The notes beneath the pieces are model-generated. The model was not told the DNA's origin. It did not search any database and saw only the letters and a list, made by a program, of their open reading frames with translations. Both the position numbers and the translations under genes were made by a program. This document shows positions 25,927 to 34,628 of a DNA stretch of 64,000 bases, piece by piece (position 1 is the stretch's first letter; each line of letters begins with the position of its first letter). The DNA is from Verrucomicrobiota bacterium (lineage in GTDB: Bacteria; Verrucomicrobiota; Verrucomicrobiia; Opitutales; Opitutaceae), in contig JAGVUB010000106.1 in the NCBI GenBank assembly GCA_019136515.1, positions 60,418 to 124,417 of the forward strand, written 5' to 3'.

Positions 25927-26907
25927 TCAGCTGCCCGCGGCGGGGCTGGCCGGGGTGGTCTCCGGGGCCGGCATGCTGGCCTTCACGGTGTCGAGCCGTT
26001 GCTGGAGCTTCTTCATGTCCTCGGCGATCTTGGCCTCGACCTTCTCGCGCTCGTTGGAGTTCACGATCGAGCCTTTACCCACATCCTGGACCACATGGGC
26101 CGGGAGCATGAGGATGCGGCCGAGCAGGGACTCGTTCTTCATCTGGGAGAGATAGAGCGCGGTGATCTGCTGCGAGATGCGCATGGACTCCTGGGCGATG
26201 GAGTTCGACTCGAGAAGGTTGTTGTTGAGCTTCTGCTTCTGGGCGAGCTCGGAGGTGAGCACGACGGCGATCTGATCGGAGATGCGCTGGCTGTAGGTGG
26301 CGACGGATTCCTTGGTCAGCGAGGTCTCCTTCGACATCTGCTCCAAGATGGGCTGGATCTTGCCCGCCATGCGGCCGGCGACCTCGTCGACCTGCTTGTT
26401 GCGCTGCTCCTCGGCCTCCTGCGGGTTCTGCGGGACGGGCATGCCGTAGGGCTGGATCTGGGAGGCGAGGGCCTTGGCGAGCACGGCGACCTTCTCGTCG
26501 TTGAGCTTGGCGAGCTCGTCGTCGCTCATGAAGAGGCCCCCTTTGCGGTTCTCGACCGAGTCCTTGAGGAGGGTGTAGGTGGCCTCCATCTGGGACTTGA
26601 GCGCGTCGTTGGATTCCTTGATGCGCTGCTCGGTGTTGGCGCGCAGCTCGGCGAGCTGCTGCTCGTTCTGGCGGGTCATGTTGGCGACGACCTTGTTGCC
26701 GAGCCAGACGAGGACGCCGACGGTAATCACGGCGGTGAAAAAGATCACCGGGATTTGGGCTTTGAAGTTGGACCACATGGTTGGGTGCGGGGTTGGTTGG
26801 GCGCCGAGGCTGGAGGCTTCGCGCCGCGGGGCAACACTGCTTTGCGCGGGTGTGCCGGGTTTCTGGGGATTCTGGGGGCTGCTGGAGGGAGGGGTATTGG
26901 TGTTCAC
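25927..26907 (-). CDS. Single-span membrane protein with long coiled coil, unknown function
   Basis: I do not recognise a family. From the GTG at 26907 the protein has 326 residues. A Ser/Pro/Gln-rich cytoplasmic N-terminus (about 1-42) is followed by one membrane span ('IPVIFFTAVITVGVLVWLG', about 51-69), and the rest is Gln/Glu/Lys-rich predicted coiled coil with little sequence complexity. An alternative start is the ATG at 26778, right before the membrane span. The longest ORF start (26955) is rejected because it overlaps the divergent gene. Upstream DNA is AT-rich, consistent with a divergent promoter region. A strong terminator follows. It could act as an envelope scaffold; this is only a guess from architecture. 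Confidence 0.75.
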   Translation of the reverse strand: MNTNTPPSSSPQNPQKPGTPAQSSVAPRREASSLGAQPTPHPTMWSNFKAQIPVIFFTAVITVGVLVWLGNKVVANMTRQNEQQLAELRANTEQRIKESNDALKSQMEATYTLLKDSVENRKGGLFMSDDELAKLNDEKVAVLAKALASQIQPYGMPVPQNPQEAEEQRNKQVDEVAGRMAGKIQPILEQMSKETSLTKESVATYSQRISDQIAVVLTSELAQKQKLNNNLLESNSIAQESMRISQQITALYLSQMKNESLLGRILMLPAHVVQDVGKGSIVNSNEREKVEAKIAEDMKKLQQRLDTVKASMPAPETTPASPAAGS

Positions 26908-26954
26908 GGTAAGTTTGTTTGCTTTTGACCGCGCCCGCCGAGAAAGGTTGCCCA

Positions 26955-27245
26955 ATGAGTCTCAACCGCTTCGAACAGGCTGTCTTCGACTACCTTCAAA
27001 CACATCCCGAGGAGTTGCGCCACTGGGAAAACAAGGTCTCGGGGCGGTTGGCGCGGAGTGTCCTGAGCGCGCCGACACTGGCGGACGAGCTCTGGGAATA
27101 CGCCCGGGAGCGGGCGCAGCACGTCCAGCCGTTCCGCGACTGGGCGGAGCGCGGCGGTGGTCCGCGGAGCAGCCTGCTCAATCTCGCGGAGTATCTGTTG
27201 CGCATCTGGGGGCCGGCAGTGCCGAAGCGCAAGCCGCCGGTCTAG
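26955..27245 (+). CDS. Small helical hypothetical protein
   Basis: A 96-residue soluble, mostly helical protein beginning MSLNRFEQAVFDYLQTHPEE; I do not recognise it. It carries a Trp/Arg-rich helical region ('LRHWENKVSGRLARS') and ends with basic residues. It is transcribed divergently from the coiled-coil membrane protein; the two starts are 47 bp apart if the GTG start of the latter is right. It converges on argA. Start chosen at the ATG with a conserved-looking beginning rather than a codon 36 bp upstream. Confidence 0.65.
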   Translation: MSLNRFEQAVFDYLQTHPEELRHWENKVSGRLARSVLSAPTLADELWEYARERAQHVQPFRDWAERGGGPRSSLLNLAEYLLRIWGPAVPKRKPPV

Positions 27246-27288
27246 CGCGCGGACCGGCGGGATGGACCGGCCGGGGCGAGGCGCCGAA

Positions 27289-28608
27289 TCAGCCCGCCTT
27301 GCGAACCAGGATACGCGAGTTGCGGCCGCTCTCCTCGTAGGCTTTCAGACGCGCCTCGGGCAGGATCTCCTTGGTCGCCTCCTCGAAGCCGCAGACGCCG
27401 GAGAAGAAGGCGAAGCTCTGGGTGGAGAGGGCCACGACCTGGGTGGCGCCGCGCTGCTGGGCCTCGCGGCAGGCGAAGGCGACCATCTTCTTTCCGAGGC
27501 CGCGTCCGTGGTAGTAGGGCACGACGTAGAGCGAGCCGAGCTCGGCGAGCTGCGGCTTGTCGGGGTAGAAGGCGAGCGAGACGGTGGCGACGAGGTTCTC
27601 GTCGATCTCGTAGACGAAGAACTGGTCGATGTTCTTCTCGATCGCCTGCTGGGTGCGGTGGACGAGCTCCTCGCGCTTCACGGCGTTGCGCAGGAGGTTG
27701 TAGATGGCGCGCACATCGCGCCGAGTGGCGCGGCGGATCTGCTGATAGTCGTTGCCGTAGATCAGGGTGCCGACGCCGATGTTGGAGAAAATCTCGTTGA
27801 TGAGTCCGTCGGGCAGCTCGCCGTCGACGAGGTGCACGCGCGGCACACCGGCGAGGATGGCGGCGACGGCGTGGCGGGCTTTGCTGGCGAGACGGCCGGC
27901 GACGGCACCGGGACTCTTCTCGAGGAGTGCGGCAAGCACGTCGACGGGGAGCTCGCGACGGATTTCGCCGTCGATCTCGAGGCCGGGGGCCTGGGCGAGG
28001 AACACGATCTTGGTGGCGCCGAGCGCCTCGGCGACCTCGCGGGCGAGGAGATCGGAGTTGAGGCGGAGGGTGCGGCCGTCGCGGTCGAAACCGATCGGCT
28101 GCAGGATCGGCACGGCGCCGTGCTGGATGAGCTGGAGGAGAAAATCCTTGTCGACGCGGTCGACGCGGCCGGTGAAGAGCAGGTCGGTGCCCTTGAGAAT
28201 GCCCATGGGCACGGCGCGGACGGCGTTGGTGATCGCGCACTTGAGCCCGGCCTGGGTGAGCCCCTCGAGGATCTGGTGCGAGACCCTCGAGGAGGCGCGG
28301 ATGGCGAGGTCGAGCGTGGCGGCGTCGGTCGCGCCCTCGCCGGTGTCGTCGCTGATCGGGATGTTGCGCAGCGTCGACAAGTCGCGGATCTGGCGGCCGA
28401 CGCCATGGACGATGACCACCTTGATGCCGAGGCTCTTGAGCACGGCGATGTCGAGCAGGATGTTGGCGAAGTTCTCGTCGGCCACGACGGCGCCGTCGAC
28501 CGCCACGACGAAGACCTGGCCCTGGAACCGCGGCACGTATTTCAGGATACCGCGGAGATCGGTGGGCTTGATGGAGACGGGGGTCGGCGGCGGCAGGCCT
28601 GAGGTCAT
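27289..28608 (-). CDS. argA: N-acetylglutamate synthase (amino-acid kinase domain plus GNAT domain)
   Basis: Catalyses the first step of arginine synthesis, acetylation of glutamate. The 439-residue protein has an N-terminal amino-acid-kinase-like domain (about 15-280, with 'VVIVHGVGRQI', an NAG-kinase-like glycine motif) that usually binds arginine for feedback. A C-terminal GNAT domain follows (about 290-435, acetyl-CoA loop 'YYHGRGLGKKM'). Domain order and length match classical ArgA (about 440). It follows the YicC gene (127-bp gap) on the same strand; no other arg gene is nearby. Confidence 0.93.
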   Translation of the reverse strand: MTSGLPPPTPVSIKPTDLRGILKYVPRFQGQVFVVAVDGAVVADENFANILLDIAVLKSLGIKVVIVHGVGRQIRDLSTLRNIPISDDTGEGATDAATLDLAIRASSRVSHQILEGLTQAGLKCAITNAVRAVPMGILKGTDLLFTGRVDRVDKDFLLQLIQHGAVPILQPIGFDRDGRTLRLNSDLLAREVAEALGATKIVFLAQAPGLEIDGEIRRELPVDVLAALLEKSPGAVAGRLASKARHAVAAILAGVPRVHLVDGELPDGLINEIFSNIGVGTLIYGNDYQQIRRATRRDVRAIYNLLRNAVKREELVHRTQQAIEKNIDQFFVYEIDENLVATVSLAFYPDKPQLAELGSLYVVPYYHGRGLGKKMVAFACREAQQRGATQVVALSTQSFAFFSGVCGFEEATKEILPEARLKAYEESGRNSRILVRKAG

Positions 28609-28735
28609 GGCGTAGGCTTTCTCGGGGATTCGGGGACGAGCGTCAACCGCGGGGTCCGGGGGGGGCGAGGGGCTGCGGTGACTGGACCGTCCGCGGGATC
28701 TCCGGGATGTGGATGCCGGTGCGGGACGGGGGTGC

Positions 28736-29608
28736 CTACTCGACGTTGGCGATCTGCTCGCGGATGCGCTCGAGCTCGTTCTTGCACTCGATGACGAGCT
28801 TGGCGATGGCGAGGTCGTTGGCCTTGCTGCCGGTGGTGTTCACCTCGCGGCCGAGTTCTTGGAGGAGAAACTCGGTCTTGCGGCCGATCTCGCCCTCGGA
28901 GCGCAGCAGGGCGTCGAGCTGGTCGAGATGGCTGCGGGCGCGGGTGATCTCCTCGGCGATGTCGCAGCGGTCGGCGAAGAGCGCGATCTCCTTGAGCACG
29001 CGTTCGTCGCTGAGGTCGATCGTGAGGCCCGCGTCGCGCAGGCGGCGCAGGAGATTCTCGCGATAGCCGGCGGCGATCAGGGGCGCGCGGGCGGCGATCG
29101 CCTCAAAATGGGTGCGGATCAGCGCGACGCGGGCGAGCATGTCGGCCTGCAGGGCGGCGCCTTCCTTGGCGCGCATGGCGGCGAAGCCGGCCAGCGCCTG
29201 ATCGACGAGGGCGACCAGGGCGGGCTGGGCGTCCGCGGCGGCGGGCAGGTCGTGGTTGTTGCGCAGGCCGGCGGCGATGTCCCAGAGCAGGGCGGCGTCG
29301 GGGGCGAAGGGGATGCCGCGTTTGGCGGCGAGGGCGGCGAGGTGGTCGAGCGCGCGGCCGAGCGTGGCCTCGTCGGGCAGACCCTCGGCGCGGCCCTCGG
29401 GGGCGCGCACGGAGACGGAGACCGAGATGCGGCCGCGGGTCGCCACGGTGCGGATGCGGTCGGCGACGGCGGTCTCGAGCTCGCGCCATTCGTCGGGCAG
29501 GCCGACGGCGATCTCGATCCCGCGGCGGTTGACCGAAGAGATCTGGACGGAGAGTTCGTGGCCGGCGAACGGGGCGGCGGCTCGGCCGAAGCCGGTCATG
29601 CTTTTCAT
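28736..29608 (-). CDS. YicC/YloC family endoribonuclease
   Basis: A 290-residue soluble protein, the family's normal length. It has the conserved start MKSMTGFGRA and the C-terminal signature 'LGREVNTTGSKANDLAIAKL' to 'ERIREQIANVE'. YicC-type proteins are RNA-cleaving enzymes implicated in small-RNA turnover. The ATG at 29608 is chosen because everything upstream in the ORF is out of character. It lies between the HAD phosphatase gene and argA on the same strand. In many genomes yicC neighbours gmk and rpoZ; here it does not. Confidence 0.92.
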   Translation of the reverse strand: MKSMTGFGRAAAPFAGHELSVQISSVNRRGIEIAVGLPDEWRELETAVADRIRTVATRGRISVSVSVRAPEGRAEGLPDEATLGRALDHLAALAAKRGIPFAPDAALLWDIAAGLRNNHDLPAAADAQPALVALVDQALAGFAAMRAKEGAALQADMLARVALIRTHFEAIAARAPLIAAGYRENLLRRLRDAGLTIDLSDERVLKEIALFADRCDIAEEITRARSHLDQLDALLRSEGEIGRKTEFLLQELGREVNTTGSKANDLAIAKLVIECKNELERIREQIANVE

Positions 29609-29673
29609 GGGGTGAGTAACAGGGACAAGCCGCCCGGATGACAAGGGCAGAGGTGGACGGTGCGACGCGTGCG

Positions 29674-30312
29674 TTAGCGGAGGAGGGTGGGCAGTTCCTG
29701 GACGTTCCGGAGGATACGAGCTGCGCCGGAGAAGTCGGCCATGCGGCCGAGGTCGGTCGGGATCACCCAGCAATCGATGCCGGCGGCGCGGGCGGCGGCG
29801 AGGCCCCGGGGAGCATCCTCGATCGCGAGGCATTCGGCCGGAGTGCAGCCGGTGCGGGCGATACCGGCAAGATAGGGGTCCGGCTCGGGCTTGGACCGGT
29901 CGTAATCTTCGAGGGTCAGGGCGAAGTCGAAGAATCCGAGGAGACCGGTGCGCCGATGGATGGTTTCGAAGTGGTCGCGACGGGAACTCGTCACGATGCC
30001 CATCTTGAAGTGAGGCCGAAGCGCTTCGAGGACTTCGCGCACGCCGAGGATGACGAGCGGCTGCTGCTCAAGATAGGTCCGGTAGCGTTCGTTGCGGCGC
30101 TGGCGCAGGGCTTCGATCTTGGTCTCGCCAATGCCGCGGGCCGCCGCGAGGTGCCAGACTCCGCCGGAGCTGGCTAAGAAGTGCTCGAAGTACAGCGCCT
30201 CGGTGAGATCGATTCCGACGGTCGCGAGCACTTCGCGGGTGGACTGGAAGTACCAGCGCTCGGTGTCGACGAGTACGCCGTCGTTGTCCCAGAGAATCGC
30301 GCGATAGGGCAT
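29674..30312 (-). CDS. HAD-superfamily phosphatase (phosphoglycolate phosphatase / beta-phosphoglucomutase-like)
   Basis: A 212-residue cytoplasmic HAD hydrolase of subfamily IA. Motif I is 'DNDGVLVDTE' (nucleophile D9, acid D11), motif II the Ser/Thr in 'GIVTSSRR' (105-112), motif III K141 in 'RSKPEPDPY', motif IV 'AIEDAPRG' (163-170). The helical cap lies between motifs I and II. Substrate is unknown; the DxDGVLVD start is shared by phosphoglycolate phosphatases and sugar-phosphate phosphatases. A 65-bp gap separates it from the yicC gene downstream. Confidence 0.88.
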   Translation of the reverse strand: MPYRAILWDNDGVLVDTERWYFQSTREVLATVGIDLTEALYFEHFLASSGGVWHLAAARGIGETKIEALRQRRNERYRTYLEQQPLVILGVREVLEALRPHFKMGIVTSSRRDHFETIHRRTGLLGFFDFALTLEDYDRSKPEPDPYLAGIARTGCTPAECLAIEDAPRGLAAARAAGIDCWVIPTDLGRMADFSGAARILRNVQELPTLLR

Positions 30313-30443
30313 GGTGCGAGTGGGGTAGCGGGTTCCCGATGCCGTGCAAGAGTTCCGGCGCGGAGAAGAGCAAAGCGGTGCAGCGACCGGCTGGGAGCCG
30401 GGTGCTGCACCGCGAGGCGATCGGACGGGGGCGGCGAACCGGG

Positions 30444-30905
30444 TCAGTTCTTCTTCGTCTGTTTGGCGAGAAGGCCGTCGACGGAGGCTTTGCCGCCGCC
30501 GGCGACGAGGACGATGAGGGCCAGGCCGATAGCGAGCAGGTGGTACTCGAAGCCCTCGCCCTTCTGGTTGCCATACCAGTTCATGAAGAAACCGTTCGCG
30601 GCGTGCCCCATGAAGATGGCGACGGTCATGGTGATCCCGATGCCCAGGGCGGAGACGCGGGAGAGAAAGCCGGTGATTAGCCCGAGCGAGCCGGCGAACT
30701 CCGCGGCGATCGCGAGGAACGCGAACACGGCGGGGATGTTCATGGTGCCGGTGAAATGGCCCATGGTGCCGTCGAATCCGTAGCCGCCGAACCAGCCGAG
30801 GGCTTTCTGGGCGCCATGCGGGAACATGACGAGGCCCAAGGCGAGGCGGGCGAGGAGCGGTGCGGTGCTGTGGTCGGTCTTCAGGAGGAGGTGGAGTGCT
30901 TTCAT
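30444..30905 (-). CDS. DoxX family membrane protein
   Basis: A 153-residue integral membrane protein with four predicted spans (about 18-35, 57-79, 84-103, 122-138). It carries the DoxX-type N-terminal motif 'LLARLALGLVMFPHGAQKALG'. DoxX-like proteins are linked to thiosulfate oxidation or redox stress, but most are uncharacterised. It is 47 bp downstream of the pirin gene on the same strand; DoxX and pirin genes are frequent partners, so they probably form one unit controlled by the divergent LysR gene. Confidence 0.88.
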   Translation of the reverse strand: MKALHLLLKTDHSTAPLLARLALGLVMFPHGAQKALGWFGGYGFDGTMGHFTGTMNIPAVFAFLAIAAEFAGSLGLITGFLSRVSALGIGITMTVAIFMGHAANGFFMNWYGNQKGEGFEYHLLAIGLALIVLVAGGGKASVDGLLAKQTKKN

Positions 30906-30952
30906 GGTGATGGTAGAGTGGTGGTGCTGCGGTGGCGGATGGCGTGGGCGGG

Positions 30953-31648
30953 TCAGGCGAGGTCGAAGAGGAGGACCTGCGCGGGGCCGACGGCGGCGAG
31001 CTGCAGCGTGGCCGGGCCGGAGAGCGCGGCGGCATCGCCGGTGTGGAGGGGCTGGCCGTCGAGCGTGATCTCGCCGGCGGCGACGTGGAGCCACGCGTGG
31101 CGATGGGCGGCGAGGGTGTGCGCGACGTGTTCACCGGGCGCAAGGCGGGCGAGCCAGAGGTCGGCGTCCTGGTTGATGGCGATCGAGCCTTCGCGGCCGG
31201 TCTTGCTGGTGACGAGGTGGAGGCGGCCGCTCGCGGCGTCTGCCAACGCCTTTTCGGCGTAGCGCGGCGTGGTGCCGGTGCGGTCGGGCTGGATCCAAAT
31301 TTGGAGCAGGCGCACAGCCTCGTCGGAGGAGGGGTTGAACTCGCTGTGGCGGACGCCGGTGCCGGCGGCCATGTACTGGACGTCGCCGGCGCGGATCACG
31401 CGGCCGTTGCCCATCGAGTCCTTGTGCTCCAGCGCGCCGCTGAGGACGTATGTGATGATCTCCATGTCGCGGTGCGGGTGCATCCCGAAGCCCATGCGGG
31501 GCATGACGAGATCGTCGTTGATCACGCGCAGGCTGCGGAAGCCCATCCAGTTCTCGTCGTAGTAGTCGGCAAAGCTGAAGGTGTGGTAGGTGTCGAGCCA
31601 GCCGTGGTTGGCGTGGCCCCTTTCGTGGGAGCGGCGGATCGTGGTCAT
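30953..31648 (-). CDS. Pirin family protein (YhaK/YhhW-like, bicupin)
   Basis: A 231-residue bicupin. The N-terminal cupin has the metal ligands H57, H59, H101 and E103 in 'HPHRDMEI' and 'VRHSEF', as in E. coli YhhW, which has quercetinase activity. The C-terminal cupin is degenerate. The size and 'SHERGHANHGWLDTYHTFSF' start match this subgroup. It probably responds to oxidative or electrophile stress. It is divergent from a LysR regulator with an 82-bp shared region containing a palindrome. Confidence 0.93.
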   Translation of the reverse strand: MTTIRRSHERGHANHGWLDTYHTFSFADYYDENWMGFRSLRVINDDLVMPRMGFGMHPHRDMEIITYVLSGALEHKDSMGNGRVIRAGDVQYMAAGTGVRHSEFNPSSDEAVRLLQIWIQPDRTGTTPRYAEKALADAASGRLHLVTSKTGREGSIAINQDADLWLARLAPGEHVAHTLAAHRHAWLHVAAGEITLDGQPLHTGDAAALSGPATLQLAAVGPAQVLLFDLA

Positions 31649-31703
31649 GCCGCCATTGTGCCACATCCGGGCGGTTGGCGGGAAAGACCATGTTTCTTGT
31701 CTC

Positions 31704-31724
31704 AGCATGCGCAAAAGGCATGCT
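31704..31724. promoter_or_regulatory. Perfect palindrome in the pirin-lysR divergent region
   Basis: AGCATGC and GCATGCT are perfect 7-bp arms separated by 7 bp, centred 17 bp before the lysR start and 65 bp before the pirin start. The position suits autoregulation by the LysR protein and control of pirin-doxX. The sequence is seen directly; its binding partner is inferred from position. Confidence 0.55.
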
Positions 31725-31730
31725 GGCGGC

Positions 31731-32660
31731 ATGGAACTGAGGCATCTCCGGTATTTCGTGGCGGTGGCGGAGGAGGAGAACGTGACGCGGGCGGCGCTGC
31801 GTCTCCACGTTTCCCAGCCGGCGCTGAGCCGGCAGGTGCGCGATCTCGAGGACGAGCTCGGCTTCCCGCTGCTGTTGCGCACCGCGAAGTCGGTGAGCCT
31901 GACCGAGACCGGGCGCGCGTTCCTCGGCGAGGCGCGGGCCGTGCTGCAGCGGGCGGACGAGGCCGTGAAGGCGGCGCGCGCGGTGGCGGTGGGCGGGGGC
32001 GGGGAGCTGCATGTGGGCTATGCGCCGTCGCCGACGGTGCGGCTGCTGCCGCCGACGCTGCGCGCGTTCCAGACCGAGCTGCCGCAGGTGCGGGTGAAAC
32101 TCCACGATCTGAGCACGGAGGAGATGATCGCCGGGCTGCGGGAGGGCAGGCTGCAGTTGGCAGTCTTGGTGCGGCCGCTCAAGGCGATGCTGCGCGGCCT
32201 GCACTTCGAGACGCTGGAGCGCGACACTTTGCGGCTGGCGGTGCCTCCGGGACATCCCTGGGCGCGGCAACGTTCGGTGCCGCTGGCGCAGGCGGCGAAG
32301 GCGCGGTTCGTGGGGCTGACCCGGGCCCACTATCCGGAGTATTACGCGATGTTCGACGAGTTGTTCGCGAAGGTGCGGCCCCAGCCGCGGGTGGGGGAGG
32401 AACACGACGGCGCCACAAGCCTGATCGCCGCGGTGGAGGCGGGCGGCGGGGTGGCGCTGGTGTCACAATCGCTCGGATGCACCGCGGGAGGCCGGCTGAA
32501 GCTGCTGCCACTCACCCCGGCGCCGGTGCCGTTGCTCGTGGGCGCGGCGTGGGCCGGGGACGCATTGCCGCCGGCCGCGGACCTGTTCCTGCGATGCGCC
32601 CGGGCGGCGGCGGAGTCCCAGAGGCCGGAGGCGAAGTACCAAGGGCCAAGTACCAAGTAG
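31731..32660 (+). CDS. LysR-type transcriptional regulator
   Basis: A 309-residue regulator with an N-terminal winged helix-turn-helix ('MELRHLRYFVAVAEEENVTRAALRLHVSQPALSRQ') and a periplasmic-binding-like effector domain (from about residue 90). It probably controls the divergent pirin-doxX genes. The ATG at 31731 is the family start; the longer ORF is not coding. Oddity: the last eight codons and the TAG stop lie within a heptamer repeat (32634-32664), so the final residues (KYQGPSTK) are repeat-encoded and unlikely to be native. Confidence 0.92.
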   Translation: MELRHLRYFVAVAEEENVTRAALRLHVSQPALSRQVRDLEDELGFPLLLRTAKSVSLTETGRAFLGEARAVLQRADEAVKAARAVAVGGGGELHVGYAPSPTVRLLPPTLRAFQTELPQVRVKLHDLSTEEMIAGLREGRLQLAVLVRPLKAMLRGLHFETLERDTLRLAVPPGHPWARQRSVPLAQAAKARFVGLTRAHYPEYYAMFDELFAKVRPQPRVGEEHDGATSLIAAVEAGGGVALVSQSLGCTAGGRLKLLPLTPAPVPLLVGAAWAGDALPPAADLFLRCARAAAESQRPEAKYQGPSTK

Positions 32661-32664
32661 CAAG
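32634..32664. repeat. Left heptamer border of the four-helix-bundle module, family C
   Basis: Four 7-bp units of the type AAGTACC, AAGGGCC and AAGTAGC plus AAG make 31 bp overlapping the 3' end of the LysR gene. The reverse complement of the right border (33053-33083) matches it at 23 of 31 positions by hand alignment, so the two are imperfect inverted repeats. Confidence 0.85.
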
Positions 32665-32680
32665 AGAACCGGGCAGGCGG

Positions 32681-33043
32681 TCAGTCGTTGGTGTCATCCT
32701 TCGCGGCGATGGACGAGAAGATGCGTTTCAGCTCATCGGCTTCGTTCGCGAGCGCAGTGCGTTCGGCGTGGAGCGGGTCGGTCCCGAGAAGCTGAAGGAG
32801 GCGCAGCCAGAGATTGGACTCCCGAGCCTCTTTCCGGCAGATCTTGATGCGGTAGAAGAAGTCCTTCCGGCTGAGCGCTTCTTGGGCTTCGAGGTAGTTC
32901 GCGGCGACGGAGCCGCTTGCCCGGATGAGCTGGCGGCCGTCCTCGCGGTTGGCTGGGGTTGGCGGCAGACGATTGACGAACTGCCGGACTGCCACGGCGA
33001 AGCGGAACGTTCTATCGACGAGATCGCGGGGCGCCTCGCTCAT
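32681..33043 (-). CDS. Four-helix-bundle protein (S23 / TIGR02436-type)
   Basis: A 120-residue helical protein of the four-helix-bundle family first seen as proteins encoded by 23S rRNA intervening sequences. The recognisable core runs from 'DLVDRTFRFAVAVRQFVNRLP' through 'LIRASGSVAANYLEAQEA' to 'RIKICRKEARESNLWLRLL'. The family resembles the DGR accessory protein Avd but no reverse transcriptase is nearby. The ATG at 33043 is preferred to a GTG at 33052. It is squeezed between convergent lysR and trpB, bordered on both sides by inverted heptamer repeats, and its start is only 9 bp from the right border. Function is unknown; mobility with the repeats is inference. Confidence 0.88.
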   Translation of the reverse strand: MSEAPRDLVDRTFRFAVAVRQFVNRLPPTPANREDGRQLIRASGSVAANYLEAQEALSRKDFFYRIKICRKEARESNLWLRLLQLLGTDPLHAERTALANEADELKRIFSSIAAKDDTND

Positions 33044-33052
33044 GATCCGCAC

Positions 33053-33070
33053 CTTGTCACATGCTACTTG

Positions 33071-33083
<13 letters not shown>
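33053..33083. repeat. Right heptamer border of the four-helix-bundle module, family C
   Basis: On the minus strand this is AAGTGGC, AAGTGAC, AAGTAGC and ATGTGAC plus AAG, again exactly period seven. It supplies the last codons and the TGA stop of trpB (stop at 33071-33073). Confidence 0.85.
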
Positions 33084-34294
<1,211 letters not shown>

Positions 34295-34599
34295 TGCCCG
34301 GAAAGGGAAGGGGAGCCGGCGCCGCTTGGCAATAGCGACGACTGGCACAGAAGCGTGCTGGGGCAGTCGGCGTGGCGACGGCCAGCGAACCGCGCATGAG
34401 CGAGGTTCGTGCGAGGAGCGGCCAGCCAAGGAGGTAGAGTTGACCTAGGGGAGACTACTCGGGGCGCCGTTGGCTTGGGCGCGCGGCCCGCAGGACTTGT
34501 TGGGATTGTCGGCAACGGCTGCCGCGGGGGGTCCGGCAGGTTCTGCCGGATTCTCCATGCGGATTACGCAACAAACAAGTAAACAACGACTAGCGATAG
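34295..34599. other. Intergenic region between trpB and flhF
   Basis: About 300 bp with no gene that I accept. It serves the divergent trpB and flhF. The only clear structure is a perfect 8-bp dyad (TCCGGCAG, 3-nt spacer, CTGCCGGA at 34532-34550) centred about 85 bp upstream of the predicted sigma-54 start site. The last 45 bp are AT-rich relative to the rest. Confidence 0.6.
34535..34547. promoter_or_regulatory. GGCA-N5-TGCC dyad upstream of the flhF promoter
   Basis: Core of a longer perfect dyad (34532-34550), centred near -85 relative to the predicted start. The same GGCA-N5-TGCC arrangement occurs near -108 of the flgF promoter. Position and sharing suggest an enhancer site for a sigma-54 activator; this is inference. 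Confidence 0.4.
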
Positions 34600-34615
34600 T
34601 GGCACTGGCTTTGCA
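34600..34615 (+). promoter_or_regulatory. Sigma-54 (RpoN) -24/-12 promoter of the flhF block
   Basis: TGGCAC, 5 bp, TTGCA matches the sigma-54 consensus completely, with GG at 34601-34602 and GC at 34613-34614, the required 12-bp phase. The predicted start is near 34626, only about 3 nt before the flhF ATG at 34629. Confidence 0.85.
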
Positions 34616-34628
34616 TAGGGGAGCCAAA

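Noticed and set aside
31650..31668. TGGCAC-N5-CGGCA on the minus strand just before the pirin gene resembles a sigma-54 promoter
   Set aside because: The phase of GG and GC is right, but the predicted start would fall inside the pirin coding region, so it cannot drive the full gene.
32681..33043. The four-helix-bundle protein as Avd of a diversity-generating retroelement
   Set aside because: No reverse transcriptase, template repeat or variable repeat is visible on either side within the window; the neighbours are lysR and trpB.
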